A stretch of DNA of 64,000 nucleotides. Source: Phallusia fumigata (taxonomy: Eukaryota; Chordata; Ascidiacea; Phlebobranchia; Ascidiidae). The notes under the pieces were generated by a model that was not told where the DNA came from, ran no database searches, and saw only the letters and a program-made list of their open reading frames with translations. The position numbers and the translations under genes are program-made. Positions 13,201-23,500 of the stretch are shown here, one piece after another (position 1 is the first letter of the stretch; the number at the start of each line of letters is the position of its first letter). The DNA lies in the NCBI GenBank assembly GCA_008931825.1, contig QXVZ01005142.1:124001-188000 (forward strand), given 5' to 3'.

Positions 13201-15866
13201 GGCCCTCCTCCCCCTCCATCACCGACGCGCCGTCTCTTCGAACCAAAGTTGGCGCTCGCGCCCCCCACAGTGACCGTCGAAACAGTGGCTACACCGTCGC
13301 CAGCTGTCGCTACAGAGTTGGTTTTTGTACCTGAAGCAATATTGTTCAAACGAATTTCAAACATATAACACTTTGTACCTAAACCGTGCACTTTTAGCGC
13401 ACGAAGCACAATAGAACTTTAAAGGCGATTCCCATTTTGTTTATTCGCTCCCTAATATTATTTGTAGGTCCACCCAAGCATTTAATACCATTACCTAAAT
13501 CAATGGCTCCCAACTCACGTACCTTTTTCGGTCCGTACAGTTTCTGCGTACCACCTACTGTCAGAATGTTTCAGAATTACAAATAGACAATATCAATGTC
13601 GCTACAATCAATATACGCTACTAACTTATTACAAAAACTGACCTAGTGAGAGAACGACTTTTTGCAAGAATGTTCGAGTGATCAACGCAATACTATGTCG
13701 CTAAAGAAACATTTTTGCAATCCTTTACATGATCTATCACTAACAGGTTCTTGCGCGCCACTCAATACCTTTGCGCGGGTTTATCAGGCTTTGAGTACCA
13801 CTAGTCATCCGAGAACCACTGCCCTAAATTGAATGAAGCAAAATTCAACATCAACGGGCTTCAAACACACGAACCGTAGCACCTCAAAACTTGGCATATT
13901 TCATCATTTTTCTTACTACAAAATTATATTTCGCAACTTTTCCATTCATAGAGGTGGCATCAAAGATAAAAGAACGCTTCAATTGTTTATCCTAACCCCC
14001 TGGAGTTTTTGATCCGTGTTCGTTCGTTACGTGATACGAGACTGACGCTTGAAATAGAACGCTGCTATTGTTTAGTCCCGACGAAGCCAATGAAGGGCAT
14101 GAGGGTCATGTATTGTTACGCAACACTGCCAGGACTTTTGTTTGTAAATGGGAAATTGATTTTGAAGGGCCTTAACTTGTTTATTAGGTTTAATAAGTTT
14201 CTTCGGGCAAATGGAATTTATATTGGCAAAATTGCAACGAAAAGTCTTCCGGCTAAAGGTGAACTTACTAACGATCTTCGTGTCGTCAATTCCATCATCA
14301 GTTAAAAAAAATCGTACATTTGTATACTTAACGCGTTTTAAACGTCACAGACAATCGTGTTTTACCGTCACAGACAAAAAGTTAGTTTTGAGAGTTTCTT
14401 TACCGTTGAGAGCTACTTTTCAATGAATCAACGGAAAAAAAGCTCAATACCCAACCCTCTCTAACCGTACGAAACCGCACTGTGACAAAATTTGGCAATA
14501 TACCTTATTGAATTGCCAATACGGTGTGTGTAGTCGTTTGCGCATGATGGAAAATTTAAACAGTTAAAACTTCTAAGGTATCGCCATCGGACGAAAAGAT
14601 GTAACCAAATCTCTAGTTTCGGGGTGGCGTGATTTCGCCGGTATCACGCTCAAGCTGCGTGATGTTGCGTCACAACGACTTGGATAATGTGTCTTGTTAG
14701 TTCCTTGGTCTCGCGAAGGGGGGGGTCTAATGGCAATGCCCATATAAGGGAATAGCAGTTTTTTAATTGTTTCGTGAGTCGATAGAGCTTTGTACGACAT
14801 CTTTTGTAATTCTCAGGGAAAGCTAAAATTAGCTACGAATCTATTTTTATCTTCGCACTTCCATAGCTTAGCGTGGGATTTTATAAACAAGACAAAAATT
14901 CAGGAAACGATTGTGTTTGGTCGAAGCTAGTTTAAACTGGTTGTCACAAAGATTTAAGCGAAAATTCAGACTATTTCAACGCATGCGTAAAGTGAAATAA
15001 AAATTGAGTAACATTTTTTTATTGAACGTCATGCCTTTTTGCTTGCAATATCCTTCGTTTAGCAACGCTCTACAAAACTTGCCATGTTGTGTCTTTCAAC
15101 AAACAACCGCTTGTGATTCGTGTTGCGTCACAATGCCAACAATAGAAGGAAAAATAAACTTCTAACATAACACACAACACCAAGTTTTCACAATTTAATA
15201 ACTTTGTGTACTTGAAAGTCACAAACAAAGGTTGCTTGTTTATTTTGTGTTTTGCTTTTATGTAGGAAACGTGATTTGTTTGATGACGCCACAGACCCCT
15301 AAAAATGAAAAAAAAACTAAAATATGCCGAAAAAGTTACGGACATCACCTTGCTTTGCCGCCGTTCCCGCATCAGTGTCCGGTTTGGGTGAAGGGGGTTT
15401 ACCCGATTCTTTGGCCCCAGCTTCCCCATTTTCCTAATGAAAGAAAATATGTTGGACAAACTTTCTTACCCCTAAAAAAGTAACAATACAGATGCAACAT
15501 ACAACTCAGCATGTTTATTTAGCAAACTGACATTATAAGGACATAAAAAGCTTAAAGACCGTGCAGGCCGTAGGTCATCAAAAGCACTGAATATACTGTG
15601 TAACCAACAATTTCAGAACTTCATATTGTTGTACGTCACATGCAATAATTGCCATGCGCACACATTTTTGGCAATGCGTTACCAGTAAAACCCCAGAATT
15701 ACCCATTTTATAAAAATACAAAAGAACAAAAACGTTTACAGAAATCAATTCGAAATTTCGTGCAGTGATAGTCAACATTTAACCTAATAACAGCGAAGTC
15801 ATTTGGTGTGTATTAATAGCAAGATAAAGAATAACATTTCGTCAGTACCTTTACTTCGGCAGACAT
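174..15866 (-). CDS. DNAH5/DNAH8-like: Outer-arm axonemal dynein heavy chain, DNAH5/DNAH8 (gamma) type, N-terminal third (partial)
   Basis: This is a force-generating heavy chain of the ciliary or sperm outer dynein arm. I assembled 32 exons (minus strand): 15866-15849, 15433-15349, 13330-13152, 12121-11996, 11700-11575, 11408-11306, 11050-10833, 10403-10185, 9873-9748, 9607-9439, 9212-9109, 8843-8701, 8562-8377, 8128-7913, 7485-7358, 6962-6794, 6467-6263, 5964-5755, 5425-5228, 4823-4698, 4397-4215, 3843-3668, 3487-3412, 3259-3147, 2723-2514, 2013-1809, 1546-1428, 1215-1079, 980-818, 676-565, 460-332, 275-174. The phases agree and the sum is exactly 1,593 codons. Blocks match human DNAH5 as I remember it, for example [46 protein letters not shown]. 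The start ATG at 15866 is inferred from a phase-matched first exon. The rest of the linker, the AAA+ ring, the stalk and the C-terminus lie left of the window. DNAH5 and DNAH8 cannot be separated from this part. Confidence 0.93.
2155..2300 (-). repeat. tRNA-derived SINE in dynein intron
   Basis: Read on the minus strand from about 2294, the sequence opens with an A-box-like TGAGCCAGTGGATAGCGCGA, followed about 30 bases later by a degenerate B-box-like GGTTCTGGGTTCTGGATC. The following body (about 2155-2225) is related to stretches near 16965, 26400 and 34135. It lies between dynein exons 25 and 26. This is a tRNA-derived SINE by structure; I cannot name its family. Confidence 0.55.
2343..2402. 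repeat. Short tandem repeat carrying TGACGTCA
   Basis: Two neighbouring copies of a unit close to TTTATTTATGTATGACGTCA lie in a dynein intron. Each copy ends in the perfect palindrome TGACGTCA (2365-2372 and 2392-2399). Confidence 0.7.
4998..5057. repeat. Irregular ACTAGTAAGA short repeats
   Basis: The words ACTAGTAAGAC, TTTAGTAAGAC and TTTAGTAAC recur four to five times within 60 bases of a dynein intron. It looks like a small decaying minisatellite. Confidence 0.55.
8995..9045 (-). repeat. Possible SINE remnant (B-box-like)
   Basis: The minus strand reads CTGGGTTCAAAACC, close to a tRNA B-box, within a dynein intron. No clear A-box or tail is seen, so this is a weak call. Confidence 0.3.
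9859..10120. repeat. Diverged ~138-bp tandem duplication including a splice acceptor
   Basis: The first 13 bases of dynein exon 9 with its acceptor (about 9861-9883, CTGCTAGCACCTAGCGGATA) recur at about 10002-10020 as CTGCTAACACCTAGCGGAT. Downstream, the copies share an ACATGACGTCACA block (9975-9987 and 10094-10106). The period is about 138 bp. The outer copy is a potential decoy acceptor within the intron between exons 8 and 9. Confidence 0.65.
11863..11950 (+). repeat. GTAC-rich dispersed repeat, single unit
   Basis: This stretch in a dynein intron shares ACTGAATTGTGCG, a CGTACCGTACC core and a TTTTGATAATTTTT-like segment in the same order as the repeat at 55575-55800. It is therefore one unit of a dispersed family with copies 44 kb apart in this window. 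I see no coding capacity or terminal repeats. Confidence 0.65.
13152..15866 (-). other. Dynein N-terminal leader exons 1-3, low complexity
   Basis: Exons 15866-15849, 15433-15349 and 13330-13152 encode about 94 residues before the conserved tail begins. The leader starts [17 protein letters not shown], is rich in Gly, Ala, Ser, Thr, Lys and Pro, and ends with a basic stretch ([13 protein letters not shown]). Exon phases join cleanly (0, then 1, then 0) with good splice sites, which supports real exons. I see no known domain. Long low-complexity leaders occur in some DNAH8-type chains. The introns around it (13331-15348 and 12122-13151) are the longest in the visible gene, and I see no other gene in them. 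Confidence 0.65.
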
Positions 15867-17352
15867 CTAGCTAACTTGAATGGTGCTTCGCCGACCCTGA
15901 AGCACTTTTCCAATCACCTCAATTCACCGAAAGCACTTAAACCAATCAAGCTAAAATTGAGAGGCAAGCTACCCCTGCAACCTACCCTACTCAACACAAG
16001 ACAAAATTTGCGCATTTTGGACAACACGGGATAAAAGAAAAAAGGTAAGTCGGTCGACTGGAACGAGATTACTCGACAGCATCATCTAGTGTTATTTTAG
16101 AGAGCGCGAAAAAAGTCAAACAGGGTAACAAAGTTGAGTTCAAATTTATTAAACTTCTCAGGTGTTCTGTACTAAAATTCCACTTTCTAATTGGAAAGAC
16201 TACAGGGACAAATATTTTTCGAGTTCTTTAGATCAAACGGCTTTGTGGGTCTTTTTGTTTAACGGCGCAAAAGTGGTTGGAAGAAATAGTTTCCAATAAC
16301 ATAGCACACAGCAATTAAACTGCAATATTGTTCAATACAGGGTTCCATTTTTTCATTGCCTAGCCCTAGCCCAAAAGGAAGGATTTGTATGTAAACTATG
16401 TGTGTGAAATAATCGAACTGTTGTAGATTTACCGCATGCTCACGGAAGTTTCTTCTTCATTTACCAGTAATGGGCCAAAACTGCGTTTATCGAACGAGCG
16501 AAATCTGCCAGCAATTTTTTTCGTGGCGTCCTTAAACGTGATGAAGATGTTGTTATTTTGAACCGAGGTAATAACGCTTGCTTACTGCAAGATTAATTCA
16601 GCAGACGTTTCGTTCAAATATTAAAAAAAGACGGAAATCTTACATTTTGGTCGTTTTAAGTAACATTTTGGCTTTTCTAAGCAACATTTAGGCCTTTTTT
16701 GGTGTCCTCGAAGGACAGTATTGTTTTGGACGTCGATATTAAACGCTGCGACAACTTAAATTTACTACACAGAAGTTGTTTATTAACTCCAATTAACTAT
16801 AGTTAACTTGTTTGTTCCACTTTTATAATCGAAAAGTAGATTGTCAAGGCGTTATATGGTAGAACAACGCCTGAAGGGGTTATGCTATAGTCTTCATAAA
16901 AAGTCGCTAATCGAGACCTGCTTTGTTTCATATTCGTTAAAACAGTTTTATGTTAATAACTTTCTTTTGGTTTAACCAATCGGGTTCTACCGGGCTAAAG
17001 CGCTGTTGCCTAAATTTACATGGCAGTTACAACTTTAACAGGTATATGCGTTATATTTTGTGGAACGTTCAATTGTTACACAAAAACAATGGGCTTCATT
17101 GTTTTGACTCTTGTCTGGCCCACACGCCTAAATGATTTCACAAAAGGAAGAACTTTTTCTTTGTCTTGGAGCAACTCGAGGTCACCACACCAGGGTTAAA
17201 ACCCAAGTATTTTTGTAACACAATGAATTCTTGAATGCTAGAAAGTGTAGAGTCGGCAATCCAGGCACAACATTCTGATATGTGCTAGTTCGAGAGGTTA
17301 GGACTTACAACAAGGCTTACAGAAAGTTTGGGATTTACAGTCTGTTTTTGCA
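15867..17352. promoter_or_regulatory. Shared upstream region between divergent dynein and small gene
   Basis: These 1.49 kb separate the two inferred start codons of oppositely transcribed genes, so both promoters and 5' UTRs probably lie here. I see no convincing TATA box or RFX X-box. The stretch near 16965-17035 is a copy of a dispersed repeat. The rest shows no gene. Confidence 0.4.
16960..17040 (+). repeat. Dispersed repeat copy (SINE-body-like)
   Basis: The sequence CAATCGGGTTCTACCGGGC followed by a GCTGTTGCCTAAATTT-like stretch matches the body of the SINE at 2155-2225 (CGACGGGTTCTACTGGG). It sits in the dynein/small-gene intergenic region. Confidence 0.5.
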
Positions 17353-18420
17353 ATGGCCAGACGACACAGCGTAGATTCCTACAGCAATAGAAGTATGGGA
17401 CCGTTATCTCTAAAGGTAAGTAAGTATTACAATCTTGCGACAAAATGATCAGAGAGGGAGTTCAATAACATAGAATTCCAAAATACAGCGTCTTAGTTAT
17501 AAGGTTGTGCGGAAATAAATGTGTTGGCTCAATGTGCAACTAAGCTGTCGGCGAATTGTTAAACGGATTGAAATGTTTCAAACAACAGACCGTCTTTCTA
17601 GGCGGTTAGGAATCTCTGGACTAACAGATGTAATATATTTTAGTCGGGAGAGCTTCACCCAGAGGAATGGACACTGGTAAACGTTCATAAGATGGAAAAA
17701 CGTGAGCCATTTGACACCTGGCTGGTTGATCTGCAAGCAAATATACTAAACTGCGCAAGAAAAATCGTAAGTGTCGAATTCTACCAAGTATAAGTACTTG
17801 CAGGGACCAACGATCTCAGCTTCTGCGAGGTTCATCAGATGAGCTACATATGCTTTAGAGATATTTTAGTACCTGATATTAAACAGACAGAGGCTAACAA
17901 GACGCAAACGAGCGTTGGGATTTGAACTCACAACCTTCGTGTTCTTGGATTTGGCGATCCTGCAAGCAGATTAAACATCCCCGACTGATGCTGCATCATA
18001 TTCGTAAAAAAGATAGCTTGTATAAGGGAAGTGCAACTACCTTCTCAAAGGTTTACTGTCTTGCAGTTAAATGGGACTGATGCCTTATGGCCCTCATGCT
18101 GAATTTTTGGTGATTCATTGACAATACGTCATTTATACATTAACAGCTAAAGTCCGGTAACAAAAGCAAAGCATAAACTGATTCTTAAACTTAGCTGATT
18201 AATACGTTCGTCTCATCCGCAGAACGATTTGCTGGAGGAGCATCCGCACCCCAATGCAAATTTGTCACGTGATGAGCTCCAGTATTCGCGGGACGTCATT
18301 GAGTCGGAAAAGGACCGCATAATGGATGACGTGTACTACGGGCGACAACCCCCCAATCTGAACCCGGCGTTGCATAAGATGAGCCGTATGGAAGAAATAC
18401 GACTGTACAGGGGACTTTAA
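17353..18420 (+). CDS. Unrecognised small three-exon gene (127 aa)
   Basis: Three exons join cleanly in phase 0: 17353-17415 (ATG, starts MARRHSVDSYSNRS), 17644-17766 (SGELHPEEWTLVNVHKMEK, ends NCARKI) and 18223-18420 (NDLLEEHPHPNANLSRDEL, ends EEIRLYRGL then TAA). Both introns have good GTAAG donors and AG acceptors. The product is hydrophilic, rich in Arg, Glu and Asp, probably helical, with no signal peptide or membrane segment. I do not recognise the family. It is head-to-head with the axonemal dynein gene, which would fit but does not prove a ciliary role. An AATAAA lies about 300 bases past the stop. The coherent splicing makes it a real gene with fair confidence. Confidence 0.72.
17885..17975 (-). 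repeat. tRNA-derived SINE in intron of the small gene
   Basis: The minus strand carries GGTTGTGAGTTCAAATCCC, a near-perfect T-arm/B-box, preceded by an A-box-like region around 17960-17975. The cloverleaf is not complete, so I call a SINE head and not a tRNA gene. It lies in intron 2 (17767-18222). Confidence 0.55.
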
Positions 18421-18722
18421 AATCTGCGGATACGTTCTGTGTTCGGTCTGTTGGCAAACACTTGCGGCGCTGTAGAGTCGCGTTACAATGTTTTTTAGGC
18501 AAAACTTATCTTTTATACATTTGCCTTCTCAATCACTTTAGCGGCACAATATTTTAGGAATTGCAAATAAGGTTAATTTTTTGTTCTCTAATTTTTGTCA
18601 CTTTGTTTTTATTGGTTGTTTCTTATCCCCGGTTTAAATACCGTATGTTCAGTCATAAGAATTTGTCGCAATTAAACAAGATTGATACAAAACGTATTTC
18701 TGACATTTGCATCCTTGGAAAA

Positions 18723-18728
18723 AATAAA
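18723..18728 (+). terminator. Candidate poly(A) signal of the small gene
   Basis: AATAAA about 300 bases after the TAA at 18418-18420. It is the first such hexamer I notice downstream. Confidence 0.4.
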
Positions 18729-19559
18729 CGCGTTGGTAGGACCTCATTCAATACAAAAACGTTTTTTGTGATGTTCGGGGGCCCTCTGCCTAACACCGAC
18801 ATGACCTTTATGTTTGCGCATACTATAAAACATTGTTTCAGCGGCGATTAAATAAGGACGAAGCAAACAAAAACATAGCTTAGTTAATTATCAGTCAAGG
18901 TCGTTGACAGTTCAACTGATAAAAATACGTTTTATTTTTTCGCAATGCAAATGTGAGGGACTTTGTTCATAGTTACGAAACAATATTGTTTATTGGCAGA
19001 CAGGCAGCTTCAAGTAAACAGATACAACATTTTTAAACCGAAGTTTTTGGTTTGAATCCAAATCAATACACATGGCAAACAGTTAAAAATAACACAAAAT
19101 ATTTTTAAAAAGCCTGCACCGTGCTATTAAGGCAAACAACAAATATCGGGCAGTCTTCTTTTCAACCTTTAGCAACCGGTTTATTCATGAGGTACAGTCA
19201 GTCTATTTTTCACTGTCATACCTGGTAATATTAAACCTAATGAAAAAAACAATTCAATGAATTGGTGGCGGAAACCCTGAGCCCTGCAAACGGCACCACA
19301 GTTGGAAAACACTAGGTTAATCCATAGTTATATATTGTTAAACCCCTAATGTTTCAATGAAATGTTTTTTTGCGGAACTGCTACAAAGCAGGTAGCTTGA
19401 ACTAATTATAAACATGACTTAATCGGGCTTTGCTCCCCATCATATTTCGCATATTGACACACATCAATTTGAATCCAAAGTTGTTTATGCGTTAGATCAA
19501 AATGTAGCTTTGTCGTCAGACTGGTAAATATATTTCTAAAGTAAACAGACAAACAGAAA
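18729..19559. other. Intergenic stretch without visible features
   Basis: AT-rich DNA between the small gene and the left end of the esterase duplication. I see no exon-like frame with splice sites, no RNA gene and no clear repeat. Confidence 0.5.
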
Positions 19560-20515
19560 TCGCGTCATCAAAAATGTTTGACAGTAAATGGAACAATAGT
19601 TAACCTTCGGGGTTAACGACCTTGGAAGGTCAACGACCTGGGGTTAGGATTTCCTGACTTGCTTTGTCATGAGTCACGACAATCAGATTGACGGGTTAAT
19701 GTTAAGACAGACGTTGCTGCGATCAGCAGCAAAGAACCCCATACACATAAAGACAAATACTACGTTTTTTCAAGTAATTCTTTACAGTGCTTAAGAATCA
19801 TTCAAATAAACCATGGTATCACCAGGTGTAACAAAACAGCAACTTGCGCCGTGTTTAGGTCGGCTCTCGAAACTTGTGTCTAACACCATCCTTTTTTAAA
19901 TTTCATTCGCCCCCGATAGCAAGAGTTCTGGTACGTCAGACAAGTAAAGCCTAATTGCAGGAGTACAGGTTATGAGAATGCAAACTTTAGCAACAGATGG
20001 TTTTAGACCCATAACGGGTTCTAAATCGCTAAATAGAACCACAACCTACATAAAAATCAAAACAACTGCCCGGAATGTAGCTCTCACCTTTGTTCCACAT
20101 GTAATTTATATGTCGCCAACAAGCACGAGATGAAACGTGACCACAAGCATTGTTACTTATTAATTTTTTAATTGCTTTCTGATAAGGTGCGAGCAGGTGT
20201 AATGTTCCGTTCAAACATTCTGCCCATATATAACATGCAGTTGTAAAAAAAACTCAAGGATGCAGAAATGTTGCCCTTCAAAACTGCAGGTGCGTTCGAT
20301 CGACCAGCCTTTCAGCAAGTCTTCGAGGAAAGAGGGTAATCCGCCTCCATATTCGTCACTAAACAGCAAATCAATTTAGCAACCGGTTATTTGTTTACAA
20401 TGTGTATATATAAGTGTTATGCTTCAACTAACGCTTTGATATCCTTTGTCCTGCAGCTGGAACCAAACCAAAACCTTGTTGGTGAAATCTACTTGTTTAA
20501 ACAGAAGTAGACAAA

Positions 20516-23500
20516 ATGCGACTTTCTGTTTGTTTTATTTTCCTCTTTCTTGCGGTCACTGCCCATCATGCAAAGTCTTTGCGAATCGAGAGGGCGCTTT
20601 TGCAGGTTCTAGAATACCTAGAAGGAACCGAAACCCCAGTAGAGTACGAATCCCATTGTGGTGTAGGAAATGTTACGCGACCTGAAACGACCTTCCCTGC
20701 TGGAAAAGACGACAATATAGGGACAATGAAACCAAAGGTATGCTGACAGGGGCTATGATTTTAAAGACGGGAAACGATCATGTCCCCTTTATTGTGGTAG
20801 TGTTTGTATTACAATGCGTAAAACATTAATCTGTTCATTTACTGACCGTGTCAAAGACACATAGGACTCTTATCCCATAATCACGTAAAAACTAAAACGT
20901 AAAGTTTGTGTTATGCATCGATAACTATAACATAAAACACTGCATCCACTAGTGCAGATTCAAAGATGTGACGACAAAGGTGATTCTTAAATATACTGGT
21001 GCAAAATGTTTGGCAGAAAGCGATGCGTAGCAAGCGACAACGTTGCTCTTGCAGTTAACGTTACATTATGTCCGCAAATTTACACAATCTTGTACGTCAA
21101 TTGTGCAAGCCAATATTTACTTGGTTAAGTGTGGGTAAGTAGATTTATGCCAGGAAGCGATTGTCGCAGACAAAATTGAGTTAGACTCTGTGTGTTTGAG
21201 GATGATGTAGCAATAAATTACAGGCCTCTTGCAACTTTGCGAAAACTCCGTTGCGACACTGTACAGAAAATTAAGTCAAAGTAATTTGGGGTCATTAATT
21301 TCTGTGTAACTAACGGTTGACAAAACAATACGAAGAAGACCCAATTTCATTTGTAATGCGTTACAAAACCAGTTTGAACTACATATTGCGCTTTTAAATC
21401 GTGTTTATTTGATTGAAAATTTTTTTTACCTGTTTCAAAAATGTTAAAATTAATCGTAGTTTATAGGCTACTTTCGAATCATGAATTAAAGGCTTCAATT
21501 ATTTTTCGCCTGGTGGTATTTCAAGAGTATTATGAATATGGTAGTTTTGCACAACGTGATTGCATTGGTTACCTAATATTCTGTTCCATTCCATAGGTAC
21601 AGACCAGCAATGGTTTATTTACTGGAGCCAATTTGTTGGAGGCAAACGCTTTCTTCAATATTCCCTACGCAGTTCCTCCAGTCGGAGACATGAGGTAAAT
21701 TATCAAGAACAGTGGAAATCCGACACTACGACTTACGATTAAGATAGCCTGGGAAAATTGGTTTAATTTTATTCGAGATTTTATATGTGTAAAAGATTTT
21801 ATATGTGGTCGAATGCCTTTGGCACATTTCTGGTCCACTTTTCAAATGCCGCAACTGGTGTTAGAAACCTAAAAAACGTGTAAAAGTATTTCACTTTATT
21901 ACAATGTGGAACCTAGTCGTATATCCCAATGGCCATTGGTCTAAACATGGTATGTGAAAAGGCGTATTGGGCAGTTCCTCTGCTAGCTGCAAACTAATAA
22001 ATAGACCAACGGTGGGCAAACCGCGTCTCGCGAGCCACATGCGGCTCGCCGGCATGTTGTTTGTGGCTCTTTGAGCTGAATCATAATGTCTCAAATTAAT
22101 AGAGGCTTGTTACTTCATACTTAAAGCTTGTTTTCATGTATTAATGGAGTTCTGCCCACTGCGATGTAACATTGAAGTGTGACAACAAGTTGAATGAATA
22201 CTGTGGAGAATTAATTTGCACAGCTTTAATGACAATTTGTCTAGTTTTAAAGACACTAACATATCAAACAAAAACCTAATATTGATGAATATTGTGTTTG
22301 GGTTGTTTCGATAACTGTTGTATATTGTGTCTGTATTGACATTACTGTACAAACTAATTTTGCGGCTCGCTATGGTGTTTATTTTTTTCGCAAGTGACTC
22401 TTCCATTGAACAAGTTTGCCCACCCCTGAAAAAGACTGTAAAAAGACCTTGCTTGAAATAACAAAGTCTGCTATCTTACGCAAATCGTCCTTTGAAAGGT
22501 TTAAGCGTCCGGTTGCAATATCTGGTGATATGAGCGTTGAGTTCAATGTTTCGATCAAGGAGATGGTGGCGTGTTATCAGCATTGTACTTCGGACGAAGG
22601 AACTGTCGTTAGTGGTGTAAGTGTTATACCTTTTTGGTATTTATCAAAACTGTGAATAAAAAATAGTTTGTTACAAAACCTACCAAATACTTGAATTGAT
22701 TAAAACGCATGCGTTTCGGTGTTTTAAAAACTGTGTCAATAAAAGTACTTTTTTTTCAGTTTACAGAAGATTGTTTGACATTGAACGTCTACACACCAAA
22801 ACACGTAAACCTCTCTGACCCAGCGGCCCCACCTAGTGATCGACTTCCTGTGATAGTGTGGCTGCACGGTGGCGGAATGATGACAGGGAGTGCCAACCTC
22901 GACATATACGATGGAAGATTTTTAAGCAACTCGACTAATGTGATTGTTGTCGGGGTCAACTATCGACTGGGTAGGGCTGTATTTTAAAAACGTGTGGGTT
23001 TTAAAATTAATCGACAGTCATACGGTTGTTAGACACGCACGTAACTTGGCATTCATGGAACTTGTAACTAGAAGCGTTTACCCGACCGATATTCAGGCAG
23101 TTAACCAGAGCACACCAACGTTGCCTAAATCGTATCTGTTAGAAGCATAATGGAGGCAACGGTAGCATTTGTTTACATGTACGGTTTTGCACGCCTAAAG
23201 TCGTTATTATGACAAACGGTGTAATTTTAGCCCTAACAATAGGACCATACATGACGTTGCCAATTCCTCCGCAGGTATATTTGGCTTCATGGCGTTCGAT
23301 GAAGAGAACGGGGACGTAGTAAAAGGCAACCAGGGTTTTAAGGACCAACAAATCGCTCTACAATGGGTTCAGGATAACATTGAAAAGTTCGGAGGCGACA
23401 AAAACCAGGTTTGTGGGACAAAAAACTGAGATGCGTGACACCAAGTGCTTGAGAGGTCTCGGATTCGGTTAATCCCCATTAAAATCACAAACCATTTCTC

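Noticed and set aside
13137-13409. Plus-strand Pro/Ala-rich frame near 13123-13368 as a gene
   Set aside because: It is the antisense shadow of dynein leader exon 3, whose phase and splice sites fit the minus strand.
17885-17975. A tRNA gene on the minus strand
   Set aside because: The B-box/T-arm is good but acceptor and anticodon stems do not pair, and it lies inside an intron with SINE-like context.
18421-19559. A third esterase copy or exon remnant upstream of unit A
   Set aside because: No esterase motif or flank similarity could be seen before about 19560.
22134-22406. A transposase remnant inside the hAT element
   Set aside because: The frame is low-complexity, AT-driven and shows no transposase motif; the element looks non-autonomous.
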